Of a stretch of DNA of 64,000 bases, positions 45,721-55,032 are shown one piece after another. Positions within the stretch are counted from its first letter, which is position 1. Each line of letters starts with the position of its first letter. The stretch is from an uncultured Opitutales bacterium. Its GTDB lineage: Bacteria > Verrucomicrobiota > Verrucomicrobiia > Opitutales > Intestinicryptomonadaceae. Under the pieces are notes generated by a model. The model ran no database searches, was not told where the DNA came from, and saw only the letters and a program-made list of their open reading frames with translations. The DNA lies in assembly GCA_900545715.1 (NCBI GenBank), contig URAJ01000002.1, positions 83,939 through 147,938 of the forward strand. The letters are read 5' to 3'. Made by a program: the position numbers and the translations under genes.

Positions 45721-46118
45721 ACATTTTGCACAGAAAAAGGCGCCGGCGCGCAGAAATAAACATCGTGCCGCTCGTCGACGTGCTAACGAGCCTCATTTTT
45801 TTCTTCCTGCTTACAATGCAGTTCAAGGAGATTTATGCGGTGGACATCACCCCGCCCTCCATGAAATCGTCTGAAAGCGTCTCAAAAAACAAGCCGGCAA
45901 CAGTATCGGTGACAAAAGACGGTAAATTTTTTTGGAACTCCGACGAAATATCGGAATCGTCGCTCGAAGCTAAAATAAAAGACCTCTCAAAATCTCCGAC
46001 TCCGGAGCTAATCGTCTTGGGCGACAAGGAGTCGTCATTGCAAAACGTGATGAAAGTGGTCGATTTCGCGCGCCTTGCAAAAATAAAAAAGCTTTCGCTT
46101 CAATCTCTTTCCCAATAG
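45717..46118 (+). CDS. exbD: ExbD/TolR-family protein (second system)
   Basis: 133 residues from the ATG at 45717, which overlaps the exbB TGA by 4 nt; a farther in-frame start upstream is unlikely. A basic cytoplasmic tail (HRKRRRRAE), one membrane helix with the essential Asp21 in VPLVDVLTSLIFFF, and a periplasmic domain ending in KKLSLQSLSQ. Partner of the preceding ExbB. Confidence 0.92.
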   Translation: MNILHRKRRRRAEINIVPLVDVLTSLIFFFLLTMQFKEIYAVDITPPSMKSSESVSKNKPATVSVTKDGKFFWNSDEISESSLEAKIKDLSKSPTPELIVLGDKESSLQNVMKVVDFARLAKIKKLSLQSLSQ

Positions 46119-46638
46119 ATTAGCGGCGCATCTTTGTTGCGTTCATCTTTTACCCGTTTTAAAGAAACTTTGTAATTGCGTACAGCAATTAGGCATTTCT
46201 CTGCGGCGCATTTTGAATCCGACGCTTATTTACGGACTTGGAATAATATAATTCAACCAAACTTCGCACATGGCAATTTGCTAAGGTAATTCCCAATAGA
46301 AACCCATTAACGCTTCCACACACTTGCGAAAAATTTTCCCACTATTTTTCTTTTGTTTGTAGCAACGTCGCCGATAAAATTTTAACCGATAAAAAATTTT
46401 TCTAAAAATTCTTTTTTTTCAAAAAAAGATTGCCTTAGCCCGCAATCTCTGGTCTGATTAAAGAACAAAATCCGCCGAAGTTCTTTTTGTCTGAATGAAT
46501 ATTGTGGCGGATATCGGTAAAATTTATTGAACCTGCGGCAACCGCCCCGTGTGGGCTATTAAAAATTTTCAAGCTGTGTGAATTTTACCGCGCCCATTTG
46601 CAATCCAAAACCCAATTAACAGCGTCCTGAGCGCATAT
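46119..46638. other. Long leader/intergenic region upstream of rho
   Basis: 520 nt, A/T-rich, with no credible ORF; the frame of rho is closed by TGA about 60 nt upstream of its ATG. A weak hairpin AAAGAAC/GTTCTTT with following TTGT (46460-46490) could terminate exbD transcription. The remainder may be an untranslated rho leader involved in autoregulation. Confidence 0.4.
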
Positions 46639-47763
46639 ATGGAAAATAGAAATCTTGAAATTATGGAAGTGTCGGGAATTTTCGCACCGACAACAAACAA
46701 TAACGGCGTATTGCTCGACCCAAAACGCTCCGGCAAAATGCGCAATACTGACCCTTATGTCCCAAAGGAACTCGTCCAGCGCTTCAACGTAAAAAAAGGC
46801 CAATTTATTGTCGCAAAAGCCCACCAGGCAGACGGACACCCCAACCCCAAAGTGCGCTTTATCGAAACAATAGATGGCCTGCCGTGCGCCGAACGAAGAA
46901 AAGTTCAGCAATTTAGAAACCTGACGACTATCGCGCCGGAAGAAAAGCTTAAACTCGAAACCAAAGAGGAGCGCATGAGCGCGCGCATTATGGATATTTT
47001 TTGCCCCATCGGCAAAGGTACGCGCGGTTTGATAGTAGCTCCCCCGCGTACCGGCAAAACCACCCTGCTTAAAGATATCGCATACGGAATTTCCTCAAAC
47101 CACCCCGAATGCCATCTCATGATTTTGCTCGTGGACGAACGCCCTGAGGAAGTCACAGACTTTAAAATGGACTTGCCCCAAGCGGAAATTTTCGCCTCCT
47201 CGAACGACGAAAATATTGACACCCACATAAGAATTGCGGACCTCGCCCTCGAGCGCGCAAAACACCTTGTGGAAGTCGGCAAGGATGTCGTGCTTTTGAT
47301 GGACTCCATAACCCGCCTCTCCCGCGCGCACAATTCCGCGAAAGCAAACGGCGGCAGGACAATGACGGGCGGGCTCGATATACGCGCACTCGAACGCCCG
47401 CGGCAAATTTTCTCGTCTGCGAGAAACACCGAGGAAGCCGGCAGCCTCACGATTATCGCAACCGCGCTCGTCGAGACGGGCTCAAGAATGGACGATTTGA
47501 TTTTTCAAGAATTTAAGGGCACCGGCAACATGGAAATGGTGCTCGACAGAAAAGTGGCTGAACTGAGAATTTGGCCCGCAATAAACCTCTCCGCATCGGG
47601 GACACGGCGCGAAGAACTGCTGCTGTCGGCAAAAGAGCTTGAAGCGTCGTCATTCCTCCGCCGCGCAATGGCAGGCTCAAAAGTTGAGGACGCCGCCGAG
47701 ACGCTAATCGACCGCATGGGTCAGACAAAATCCAATGCGGAATTTTTGGCTCTAATACTATAA
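46639..47763 (+). CDS. rho: Transcription termination factor Rho, short form
   Basis: 374 residues. Hexameric RNA helicase that ends transcripts. The OSB/cold-shock RNA-binding domain (about 10-75) is recognisable, then the RecA-like core with Walker A APPRTGKT (134-141), LLVDERPEEVTD, DSITRLSRAHN (Q-loop region) and EFKGTGNMEMVL. The usual N-terminal Rho_N helix bundle (first ~50 residues) is absent, and an in-frame stop upstream rules out a simple extension. It ends at a strong intrinsic terminator. Confidence 0.95.
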   Translation: MENRNLEIMEVSGIFAPTTNNNGVLLDPKRSGKMRNTDPYVPKELVQRFNVKKGQFIVAKAHQADGHPNPKVRFIETIDGLPCAERRKVQQFRNLTTIAPEEKLKLETKEERMSARIMDIFCPIGKGTRGLIVAPPRTGKTTLLKDIAYGISSNHPECHLMILLVDERPEEVTDFKMDLPQAEIFASSNDENIDTHIRIADLALERAKHLVEVGKDVVLLMDSITRLSRAHNSAKANGGRTMTGGLDIRALERPRQIFSSARNTEEAGSLTIIATALVETGSRMDDLIFQEFKGTGNMEMVLDRKVAELRIWPAINLSASGTRREELLLSAKELEASSFLRRAMAGSKVEDAAETLIDRMGQTKSNAEFLALIL

Positions 47764-48109
47764 AAATTCCTTTCTACACATAAAATCGCCATTCTTTTTA
47801 GCGCCCTGCACTCTTGCGGCCATTGCGCGCGTTCGACAAAAAACATCGTTTCATAAGATGTTTTTTTTGCGAATGCCAATGCTCTATTTCTCGCTCCAAA
47901 ATACGCTCAAAAATATTTTTCGCTCCCGGAGGGGTACAAACCTCCCAAACAAAATACTTTTGCGCGTTTTAGAGAAAAATCCAAATGCTTTGCGGAGGAG
48001 TTTAAATTTTGCGAACCGCCCTTAAAAATGCCGCCGATATTTTTCTTTGGTGAATCGCAAAATATTGTTTTAGGCGCAATGCAACGTTAACGCGCTAAAT
48101 ATAAAACAT
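47764..48109. other. Intergenic region rho / GH2-like gene
   Basis: Convergent gap. Besides the two terminators annotated separately it holds a short GGAGG/CCTCC hairpin (47927-47944) and the word TTAGGCGCAA (48070-48079), which also occurs at 38750. No ORF or RNA gene recognised. Confidence 0.4.
47838..47868 (+). terminator. Intrinsic terminator after rho
   Basis: A 10-bp stem AAAAAACATC / GATGTTTTTT, 9-nt loop, T8 tract. About 75 nt after the rho stop. Confidence 0.88.
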
Positions 48110-48143
48110 AAAAAAACGCGCGGAATATTAGATATTCCGCGCG
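48110..48143 (-). terminator. Intrinsic terminator after the GH2-like gene
   Basis: Minus strand: a 12-bp perfect stem CGCGCGGAATAT / ATATTCCGCGCG with a 3-nt loop followed by T6-7. About 20 nt past the stop of the large hydrolase gene. Confidence 0.93.
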
Positions 48144-48162
48144 CTGCACATTGCTTGGCGCA

Positions 48163-51100
48163 TTACCAATTATGGAACGCGTCGCCGTCATAGAAATCCA
48201 AGTCGTCTATGTACGGAGACCATTCATTTGCGGAGTCTTTCTTGCCGAGTTTATTGTGGCGGTATTTTTCGGACGAAAATATTTTTAGGTTTTTGCCAAG
48301 GCCTATATTCATATTGTTAAATATATTGTTCCAGACCCTCGCCACTTTCTCCGAATTCCACGCGCCCTTTACGTCGTCCGGCGCGACTGTGAAAATCGCG
48401 TTCATTCCCGTTTCCCTGTCTATCGCGCCGAAGAGAGCCGGATTAGTCGAGCGCATCCATTCGGGCGCGCTTTCTATAACGGGAAGTTCGCGGGCGTTTC
48501 TAAAATATAGATCAGCGTCGGCAATGCCGTCAAATAGCGGATCATTCTTGGGAGCGAACGCGCGGAATATATTCTTTTTGCCTATTTTCAAGTTGCCGCC
48601 AAATACGCTTAAATCCGCCCCTGGCAAAGCGACAACCGCAATCGAGTTTGTCCTGCCGGCAATCTTGCCGACAGATTCAAGAAGCTCTTTCTCAGCCCCA
48701 GTCCCGAGAATCACAACTTGCGCAGACCCGATTTCCCACCTATTTTTCGGGGTCAGCCGCTGGTACTGCATTCCCATTCTGTCGAGAAGTTTTGCGCCTT
48801 CGTCGCCTCCGACATACGCGACGCGCTGCGGGCCGACCGGCAAATAGCGGTTTGTCATTTCCTTGAGAATATTGTCTGTCAGCATTGTGGCGGCAGGATC
48901 TTTTCCGTATCTTGAAGTGACGTCAAGCTGGCAGAACAAAACTATTCCGTGCCCGCGGCGCATTTCGAGCAGCGACGAATGCATGAGGTTAAACCCACAG
49001 TCAACAACCGCCGTAAAATTGCCGTAAGACGGCTTGCGAATGACATTTCCGCTCACTATGCCGCCGTTGCCGCACTTCCACTTGGAACGCGGGTAATGCG
49101 GGGAGTTTTCCTCCGAAACGACAAACGCCTCAACAGTGTCAGAGTCTCCGCGCCAATCTGAGAAATCCTCGTCGGATAGCCCCGCAACGTACGGGCTTTT
49201 CGGCGAGCGTATGAATGCGTTGCGGTAGCTCGGAGATTCGAATACAAAATTTGCGACGTTCGCCGTGGCTTTCTGCTCAAACACAAGCACTTTCAAGCCC
49301 TTGTCTATAAGTTTGGATTCCTCGACTTTTGCAAGCAGCGCCGAGGGCTTTTTACCTATCGCATTCTGACCTACTATAAGCAATCTTGCGTCGCCAAGCT
49401 CCTCGAATTTCTTTATTTTTTTGTAGGCGAGCCCCGCCTTCTCAAGCAGCTCCGCCGTATTTCCCTTCGGATCGTACAGTGCTACGGACGCGTCCTTAAA
49501 ATTGGGCTGCACTCTTTTTGGGAAGAATTGCAGTTTGAGGGAGTCTTCCTTCAAGAGGGATCCGTCGCTGTTTAGCACGGCAAGCTCGAGCTTAGCATTG
49601 GTGCGCTTAAATACATTCGGTGCCGTGATTTCTATCGGGAACTTTTCAAGACCGCCGGCATCGACCGTCTTCTTAAACTCTCCGGATGCGGCAGGTTCAA
49701 AGCCGCCTTCAACAGTAAGGCGCCATTTGAACAAGAGCGTCTGCGGGGTTGTCCTGTCGTTTACAGTCACCGCGCTCTTTACAAATTTTTCCCCCGCATA
49801 GAAAGCGTGGTCCTTAGACGTGAAATTCTTGGGGTCGCCGCCTAAGAATACGAGAACGGGGGCAAAACAGTCGGCGACAACGTCGTTTAGATTTGCCCTC
49901 TTTGTGTAGTCCGTAAGCAAGTGGCGCTGGGTTTCGCTCCACCCCAACGGATTGTCCGGGCGCAGGCCGGGCGCCTTTACATTTGCATCGACGAGAGTGT
50001 CAAAAACAACATTGTGGTTGTCGTAAGTGACAGCCGTATGGCACATGTCGCGCCCGCCGGGGAAGTCGCCGAGCGCCGACATATCGTATCCCCTCCAAGC
50101 CTTTACAACGCGCGTGTACATTAGCGCGGATAGGCGGCGAATATTTTCGTTGGGATTTGCGTACGGAGAATACTGCCACTCTTGCGTGTGCGGTATGGGA
50201 TTAGTCTCGGCAGCGTACACGCAATCTCCAAAATACCTCGCGGCGTGTTCTGCGCCCAAGGTCCCGACTGAGTCGTCGTCAAAATGGCGCCACTGCGCGG
50301 GGTACGGGAAGGCCGACTCCACTACCATAAGCGGGCGCTCGTGCTTCTTAGCCCACTGCTGCGGCCAATCCTCCTGCTCTTGCAACGGAGTTCCAAAAGA
50401 TTGGTAGTTCATCGACGTGAAAATCTTTCCGGATGCCCCGCCGGCATGCTGGAAAAGCTCGCGAGAGGGATCGATTGCCCGCATGGTATTTTCGGCGACG
50501 CGCGCACGGCGGCGCGGCTCGCGCTTTGACGGAGGATCGTATGAGTAGTCCGTGAGCTTCGCGGGATCCTGGTTCCACGGATAGGAGCAAGTATTGAAAT
50601 CCGTGTACCACATCAATATTGAGGGATGGTTGCCGTAATGCTCCAAAAATCTCTCAACCTGCCTTGAATATTCACCGATTTCCTCGTCCTCGTATGGAGG
50701 CATTTGAAAGAGGTTGTACAAGCCTGCGCGGTCGCATTCGCGCAAGTATTCGGGCCATGCGACTTGCGAAGTCTTTCTGAAAGGATCAAATCGCACAGTG
50801 TCGTAATTCATTCCCTTAATATGGGCGACGTACTGCCCCATGGAATTTGGGTGCCCAAAATATTGGCGGAGCCTCCCAAGAGCCGGCGACGTCCACATGC
50901 GCATGCGCATCTTATTGCCGTTCATTCTGAATTCTCCGCCCTCGACCCAAGCCTCGCGGAAGCCGAAATCCTTAGACGGGAAAGTATCGGCTATATTTGA
51001 GTCGGCAAATAGCGCGGCGCTCATTTTGTAGAGATTCGGATTTTCGGCGTCCCAAAGGACTGGATTCTTCCATTTCTCGACAAACTTTACTACTTGCTCG

Positions 51101-52998
51101 CGCTCGCCGGTAATTTCAAATTTTTTGGAAAAAGTTTTTGTTTTTCCGCTCGCGTCCGCAAAAGAGAATTCCACCCTTCCCTCTCCTTTTTGAGCGCCGG
51201 GATTCTGAATCCTCGCAAGGAGCGAAACGTTGGAATTTCTGAACGACGGCAATGCAATGGCCGACGAAATAAACATTCGCGACGGAGCCTTTTCAAGCCA
51301 GACATCCCCGATTGCAATCTCCTCGTGGTCGCCAATGCTCGGGACCCCGCGCCATAAGGCTATATACGCCCTGTCTATAAATACAGTGACAACATTTTTC
51401 CCGTCCTTTGAGAGCAAGTCAGTGACGTCTATTCTCCGCGGATTGGGAATTACGGGAAAGCATTTGAAGTCCTGCCTGAACGAGTCTATCAGTTTCCCGT
51501 TGAGATATATTCTGCCGTAGTCGCCGTTGAGATTTTCAAAGTTCAGGAAAACGCGCTCGCCTTTCAAATCGGCGGGAACCTCAAATACCCGCTGGTACCA
51601 GCCCGACCTGTTTTCGATGAGAGATTTTCCATTCCAGTATTGAGTGCCCTTCCCGAGCTTGTCGCCTGCGAGCGGATAAATGTTGTATAGGGGCGACCTG
51701 AAACTTCCAGGCACGCGCATATACCACCATTTGCCGGAAGGCGCATAAGAGTATTCGTTAGCTGGTATTACGCGCCAATAGCCGTTCAGGCATACGCCCG
51801 ACCTTGCGCCATCAGAGCGCCGCGCCGCGTCTGCCAGAGTCCACAAGTCGTTTTCGGCCGCATTTGTGGAGGTATCCGATAGTTTATTTAAGTCGTCTTT
51901 GGACGGGAAACCAGTGTTAGGATATGCCGAAAAATCCTTTGCAGCTTTCGCCGCAATAACTTTTGTAAATGAAGCGTCCTTGATAGAGCCTTGGAGGGAA
52001 TCGTCTATATAAAATTCTATATCTTTGCCGTTTTGTTTTATGAGGATTTTGTGCGGCTGAGATAAATTAAGAATGCAAGCCGACTCTATCGCCGAATTTT
52101 TAGAGCTTCCGCTATATACAAAAGATACTTTGCCGGATGCCCCCATGGAAACAATGGATATCTTGTCGGCGCCTAAATCGAGCTCAAGAAGTTTCTTTGG
52201 GCCTTGGTATTTTGCATGCTTATCTGATATTATGAACTCCGCCGCCCCATTTGCAAACGGAATGATGTCCGGATTTATTTTCGCCAACTCCGAGTCTGAA
52301 CCCGAAGTCGAGAGCGCAAAAATTTCCTCCTGAGGAAGAGCCTTGTCGAATATCTTAATTTCATCGTACAGGCCGTTGCCGACTTTTGCCTTAAATCGGT
52401 CGCCTCCGGAATTTCCAAGCCACATATTGAGCGAATGTTTTTCGAGCTTCTGAGAGCGCGAAGAATCGACCTTCTTGCCGACCATCTTCCCGTTTATATA
52501 TAAGATGGCCTCGCCTTTTTTAGTGTCCCATGTGAATGCTATATGCGCCCATTCGTTTTTTTTCAGGACGTTTTTGCAGAGTATTTGAAGCTGCTGTGGC
52601 GCGCAAACGCTCAACTCCATATATCCGCGCGCGCTTTTTAGAAAATAAAAGCGGAAATTTTTGCCGTTAGCTGTAAAGATTGGGAATCCCTCAGGATCGG
52701 TTTCTTTCCAATACGGTTTAAACCAAAAAGAAACCGTAGCCTCGTTCCAATCCGTTTCCGGAAGCCCCGCGAAATTTAGCGCAGTGGCCTGGTCGTACGC
52801 ATGCCGCTTTACTTCAAGCGCCTTTCCAGAGACACCTTGAAAATATCCGGATTTTCCATATATAATACCACTTTTAAGCTTTGAGCCGTCGGGCGCAATG
52901 ACTTCCGCAGAATCGTCAAGAGGCGCATAAAATACAGGTTGTGCAACCATGGAAAGACACGGCAAGGACAACAATAAGAGTGCCAAATATTTGCTCAT
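48163..52998 (-). CDS. Giant secreted LamG + GH2-like glycan-active protein
   Basis: 1611 residues from the ATG at 52998 (an upstream start adds 30 residues ahead of the signal peptide MSKYLALLLLSLPCLSMVAQ). Order: signal peptide; LamG/concanavalin-like domain (about 25-240); a beta-rich linker; GH2 sugar-binding and Ig-like domains (about 430-700, WYQRVFEVP...NGKLI); a TIM barrel (about 710-960) with HPSILMWY and candidate nucleophile Glu894 (VVESAFPY); then two Rossmann/glutamine-amidotransferase-like modules (about 1170-1500). The GH2 acid/base position, normally NE, reads Asn802-Thr803, so activity is uncertain. Not linked to a sugar-utilisation cluster. Confidence 0.8.
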   Translation of the reverse strand: MSKYLALLLLSLPCLSMVAQPVFYAPLDDSAEVIAPDGSKLKSGIIYGKSGYFQGVSGKALEVKRHAYDQATALNFAGLPETDWNEATVSFWFKPYWKETDPEGFPIFTANGKNFRFYFLKSARGYMELSVCAPQQLQILCKNVLKKNEWAHIAFTWDTKKGEAILYINGKMVGKKVDSSRSQKLEKHSLNMWLGNSGGDRFKAKVGNGLYDEIKIFDKALPQEEIFALSTSGSDSELAKINPDIIPFANGAAEFIISDKHAKYQGPKKLLELDLGADKISIVSMGASGKVSFVYSGSSKNSAIESACILNLSQPHKILIKQNGKDIEFYIDDSLQGSIKDASFTKVIAAKAAKDFSAYPNTGFPSKDDLNKLSDTSTNAAENDLWTLADAARRSDGARSGVCLNGYWRVIPANEYSYAPSGKWWYMRVPGSFRSPLYNIYPLAGDKLGKGTQYWNGKSLIENRSGWYQRVFEVPADLKGERVFLNFENLNGDYGRIYLNGKLIDSFRQDFKCFPVIPNPRRIDVTDLLSKDGKNVVTVFIDRAYIALWRGVPSIGDHEEIAIGDVWLEKAPSRMFISSAIALPSFRNSNVSLLARIQNPGAQKGEGRVEFSFADASGKTKTFSKKFEITGEREQVVKFVEKWKNPVLWDAENPNLYKMSAALFADSNIADTFPSKDFGFREAWVEGGEFRMNGNKMRMRMWTSPALGRLRQYFGHPNSMGQYVAHIKGMNYDTVRFDPFRKTSQVAWPEYLRECDRAGLYNLFQMPPYEDEEIGEYSRQVERFLEHYGNHPSILMWYTDFNTCSYPWNQDPAKLTDYSYDPPSKREPRRRARVAENTMRAIDPSRELFQHAGGASGKIFTSMNYQSFGTPLQEQEDWPQQWAKKHERPLMVVESAFPYPAQWRHFDDDSVGTLGAEHAARYFGDCVYAAETNPIPHTQEWQYSPYANPNENIRRLSALMYTRVVKAWRGYDMSALGDFPGGRDMCHTAVTYDNHNVVFDTLVDANVKAPGLRPDNPLGWSETQRHLLTDYTKRANLNDVVADCFAPVLVFLGGDPKNFTSKDHAFYAGEKFVKSAVTVNDRTTPQTLLFKWRLTVEGGFEPAASGEFKKTVDAGGLEKFPIEITAPNVFKRTNAKLELAVLNSDGSLLKEDSLKLQFFPKRVQPNFKDASVALYDPKGNTAELLEKAGLAYKKIKKFEELGDARLLIVGQNAIGKKPSALLAKVEESKLIDKGLKVLVFEQKATANVANFVFESPSYRNAFIRSPKSPYVAGLSDEDFSDWRGDSDTVEAFVVSEENSPHYPRSKWKCGNGGIVSGNVIRKPSYGNFTAVVDCGFNLMHSSLLEMRRGHGIVLFCQLDVTSRYGKDPAATMLTDNILKEMTNRYLPVGPQRVAYVGGDEGAKLLDRMGMQYQRLTPKNRWEIGSAQVVILGTGAEKELLESVGKIAGRTNSIAVVALPGADLSVFGGNLKIGKKNIFRAFAPKNDPLFDGIADADLYFRNARELPVIESAPEWMRSTNPALFGAIDRETGMNAIFTVAPDDVKGAWNSEKVARVWNNIFNNMNIGLGKNLKIFSSEKYRHNKLGKKDSANEWSPYIDDLDFYDGDAFHNW

Positions 52999-53491
52999 AA
53001 TATGTATAACATTAAAGAATAATAAGAATTTTTTTAAAAAATAACATCGTAAAACTCCTCTACAAGAAAAATTTTTGAAGAATCCCACTACCCACGCTTA
53101 AAAAACTGAGAATGAGAATCCGAAATCTGCCGCTTTTGCCGCGTTTTACATTGGAGTTAAAGTATGTCCATTCGACTGGCAATTAAGTAAAGTTCCCAAG
53201 AAAATAATTGCGTAAAAATGCAAGACCTAGTCGTGAATTTTTTCTTAACTGCATTTATGCAATGGTTGAGATATCCTCCTAAAAAGCGTTGAGGAGTATT
53301 AGGTTTACCTGTAAAGAACGATGACTTGTCGGAAGTATCGTGCAGAAAGCTCGTTTTGTCAGTAGCCAAATACCCATTCTCCACTATCTTACTTAAGCTT
53401 TTCCAAGAATATCGCCAGCAATTAGCGTATCAACATACACAAAAAAACGCTTCTTTGATTCTATGCCCATACAATGAATCTCTTTAATAAG
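52999..53491. other. Boundary between the core region and the A/T-rich array
   Basis: Base composition drops visibly here. It contains repeat copy A (annotated separately) and the promoter of the giant hydrolase. A 75-codon open frame on the minus strand (53384-53157) lies mostly inside the repeat and is probably not a gene. Confidence 0.5.
53251..53400 (+). repeat. Dispersed direct repeat, copy A
   Basis: Shares CCTGTAAAGAACGAT, GCAGAAAGC, CGTTTTGTCA and AATACCCATTCTC with copy B, roughly 80% over 97 nt by eye. All five copies (A-E) have the same orientation and lie between gene groups of the A/T-rich region. Confidence 0.8.
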
Positions 53492-53725
53492 CTAATAAAA
53501 ATAATGCTTTAATCTTGAGACAAATTTTAAATATAAAACACAAATCAATGCGGCAAAGAAACAAGATGTAACAAAAAATATTATATATATGTTTTCTCTT
53601 TCTAATCCATTTTCTAATAGATAATTATGAAATCCTATATTTGTCATAATTATTATTGTTGCCCTTGAGGTAAAAATGAAAATAGGAATGCAAAAAAGCC
53701 GTAAGACAAAAAAAATAATCTTCAT
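53492..53725 (-). CDS. Small two-helix membrane protein, unknown
   Basis: About 77 residues from the ATG at 53725 (a GTG lies three codons upstream). Two hydrophobic helices (about 2-24 and 48-70) separated by a short polar loop with NYLLENGLERENI. No family recognised. It could be a real small membrane protein or a decayed remnant in the repeat array. Low certainty. Confidence 0.4.
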   Translation of the reverse strand: MKIIFFVLRLFCIPIFIFTSRATIIIMTNIGFHNYLLENGLERENIYIIFFVTSCFFAALICVLYLKFVSRLKHYFY

Positions 53726-53840
53726 AAAAACCACTACATTATTGATTGAGCATTATTCGTTATTTCTTGTTACCTTCCGTTAATTTACAAGTTTAGCAAT
53801 TAGATAAACTTTTACATCTTATAACTATAATATTACCTGA

Positions 53841-54425
53841 TTACTCTTTTAATTTCATTCGCTCAATAAAAATATGTTCTATTTCTTTGTCTAAAATTTT
53901 TCCACTATTACCGTCAATACCTAAGAGGGAAATAAAAGAGTTTTCTCCAATAAAAGACTCCATTATATTAATCCTACAATCATATCCCAAGCGAATAAAT
54001 GCATATTTGGGCGTATTATTTAAAGGTATAAAAACACCGTATAACCAATGCCAATATCGCTTTTTGGCGGTAAAATTCGTTATGGGAAAAAAGTTTTCTA
54101 CATTTACATCTAAAATAAAATTATTCTTTTGAATTTTCATAAGCTCACCGACAGCTGAAATATTGGAGCTAGGCGATATATTATAAAAATTCCGCATCCT
54201 TTCTTCGTACAAGTTTATTTCACTTAAAACGTCTTTTGGTGTAAAGAGCGACGAAAAAGTAGAAAAATCAAAGGGGGCGTCGTCTCTTAGTTTGTCTTGC
54301 CATTTAGTTATTATATTAAATGCCTGTACATTTACGGCTTCTTCCGTCCTAGTTGCTCTATAATCGGGAAGGAAGAAAAATATTATCACTATACATAAGA
54401 TAACAATGTAAAAAATTCTTTTCAT
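53841..54425 (-). CDS. Hypothetical membrane-anchored/secreted protein
   Basis: 194 residues with an N-terminal hydrophobic anchor or signal (about 4-20), then a soluble domain: helical first half (NIITKWQDKLRD; EINLYEERMRNFY), beta-rich second half with Trp/Tyr cluster KRYWHWLYG and ending GNSGKILDKEIEHIFIERMK. No family recognised. Its low-G+C codons fit the surrounding array. Possibly an extracytoplasmic immunity-type protein, by context only. Confidence 0.6.
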   Translation of the reverse strand: MKRIFYIVILCIVIIFFFLPDYRATRTEEAVNVQAFNIITKWQDKLRDDAPFDFSTFSSLFTPKDVLSEINLYEERMRNFYNISPSSNISAVGELMKIQKNNFILDVNVENFFPITNFTAKKRYWHWLYGVFIPLNNTPKYAFIRLGYDCRINIMESFIGENSFISLLGIDGNSGKILDKEIEHIFIERMKLKE

Positions 54426-55032
54426 ATCATTCCGATAAAGTTTTCCTGCTTCTTTTAAAAATCTTCAATATATACCCTCCTTTTATTGTACTATTTTGTA
54501 CTTTAATGCTGATATATGCGCTGTTTGCCAAGTCATATGCGCCATACAAATCAATCATACTAATTGGTTATTACAATACGCAAAATTATCCAAACCGCCA
54601 GAGGAACCGATAAGGCCTTGGGGCAGACATTTGCCATATCAGCGCAGTAATTTCTCAATTAAAACGCGCAGCCCAAGCCTTCAACGTAGGATTTGTCTGT
54701 AAAGAACGATAACTTATCATAAGTATCAGCTCGAAAGCCCGTTTTGTCAATAGCAGAATACCCATTCTCGCTAACATTACTTATGCTGGTTCAAAAAATA
54801 TCAGTAAATATAGACTCGGTTTTTTCTCCATCTTCGCTTATTGCGATATAAAATTGCCGCTGCCAGCTTGCTACTCGTTTATATATTTTATATACCAAAG
54901 CCCTAAATAATTGCAAAGCCTTCCGATAAAAAGCCATTCCACATATACACATATCATTATTAGATAGCAATTATTGCGGCATCATTCAGATGCAATTTTT
55001 AGGAATCACATGGATAATTTTATATTAGAATA
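54426..55032. other. Intergenic region containing repeat copy B
   Basis: 607 nt of A/T-rich sequence. The only recognised element is repeat copy B (54609-54790). No other ORF or RNA gene supported. Confidence 0.5.
54609..54790 (+). repeat. Dispersed direct repeat, copy B
   Basis: Longer copy: the left part (CTTGGGGCAGACATTTG...) matches copies C and E, and the core TGTAAAGAACGATAACTTATC...CGTTTTGTCAATAGC...AATACCCATTCTC matches copy A. Defines a unit of at least 150 bp. Confidence 0.85.

Noticed and set aside
53157..53384. 75-codon ORF on the minus strand
   Set aside because: Lies largely inside repeat copy A, and the same frame is not kept open in most other copies.
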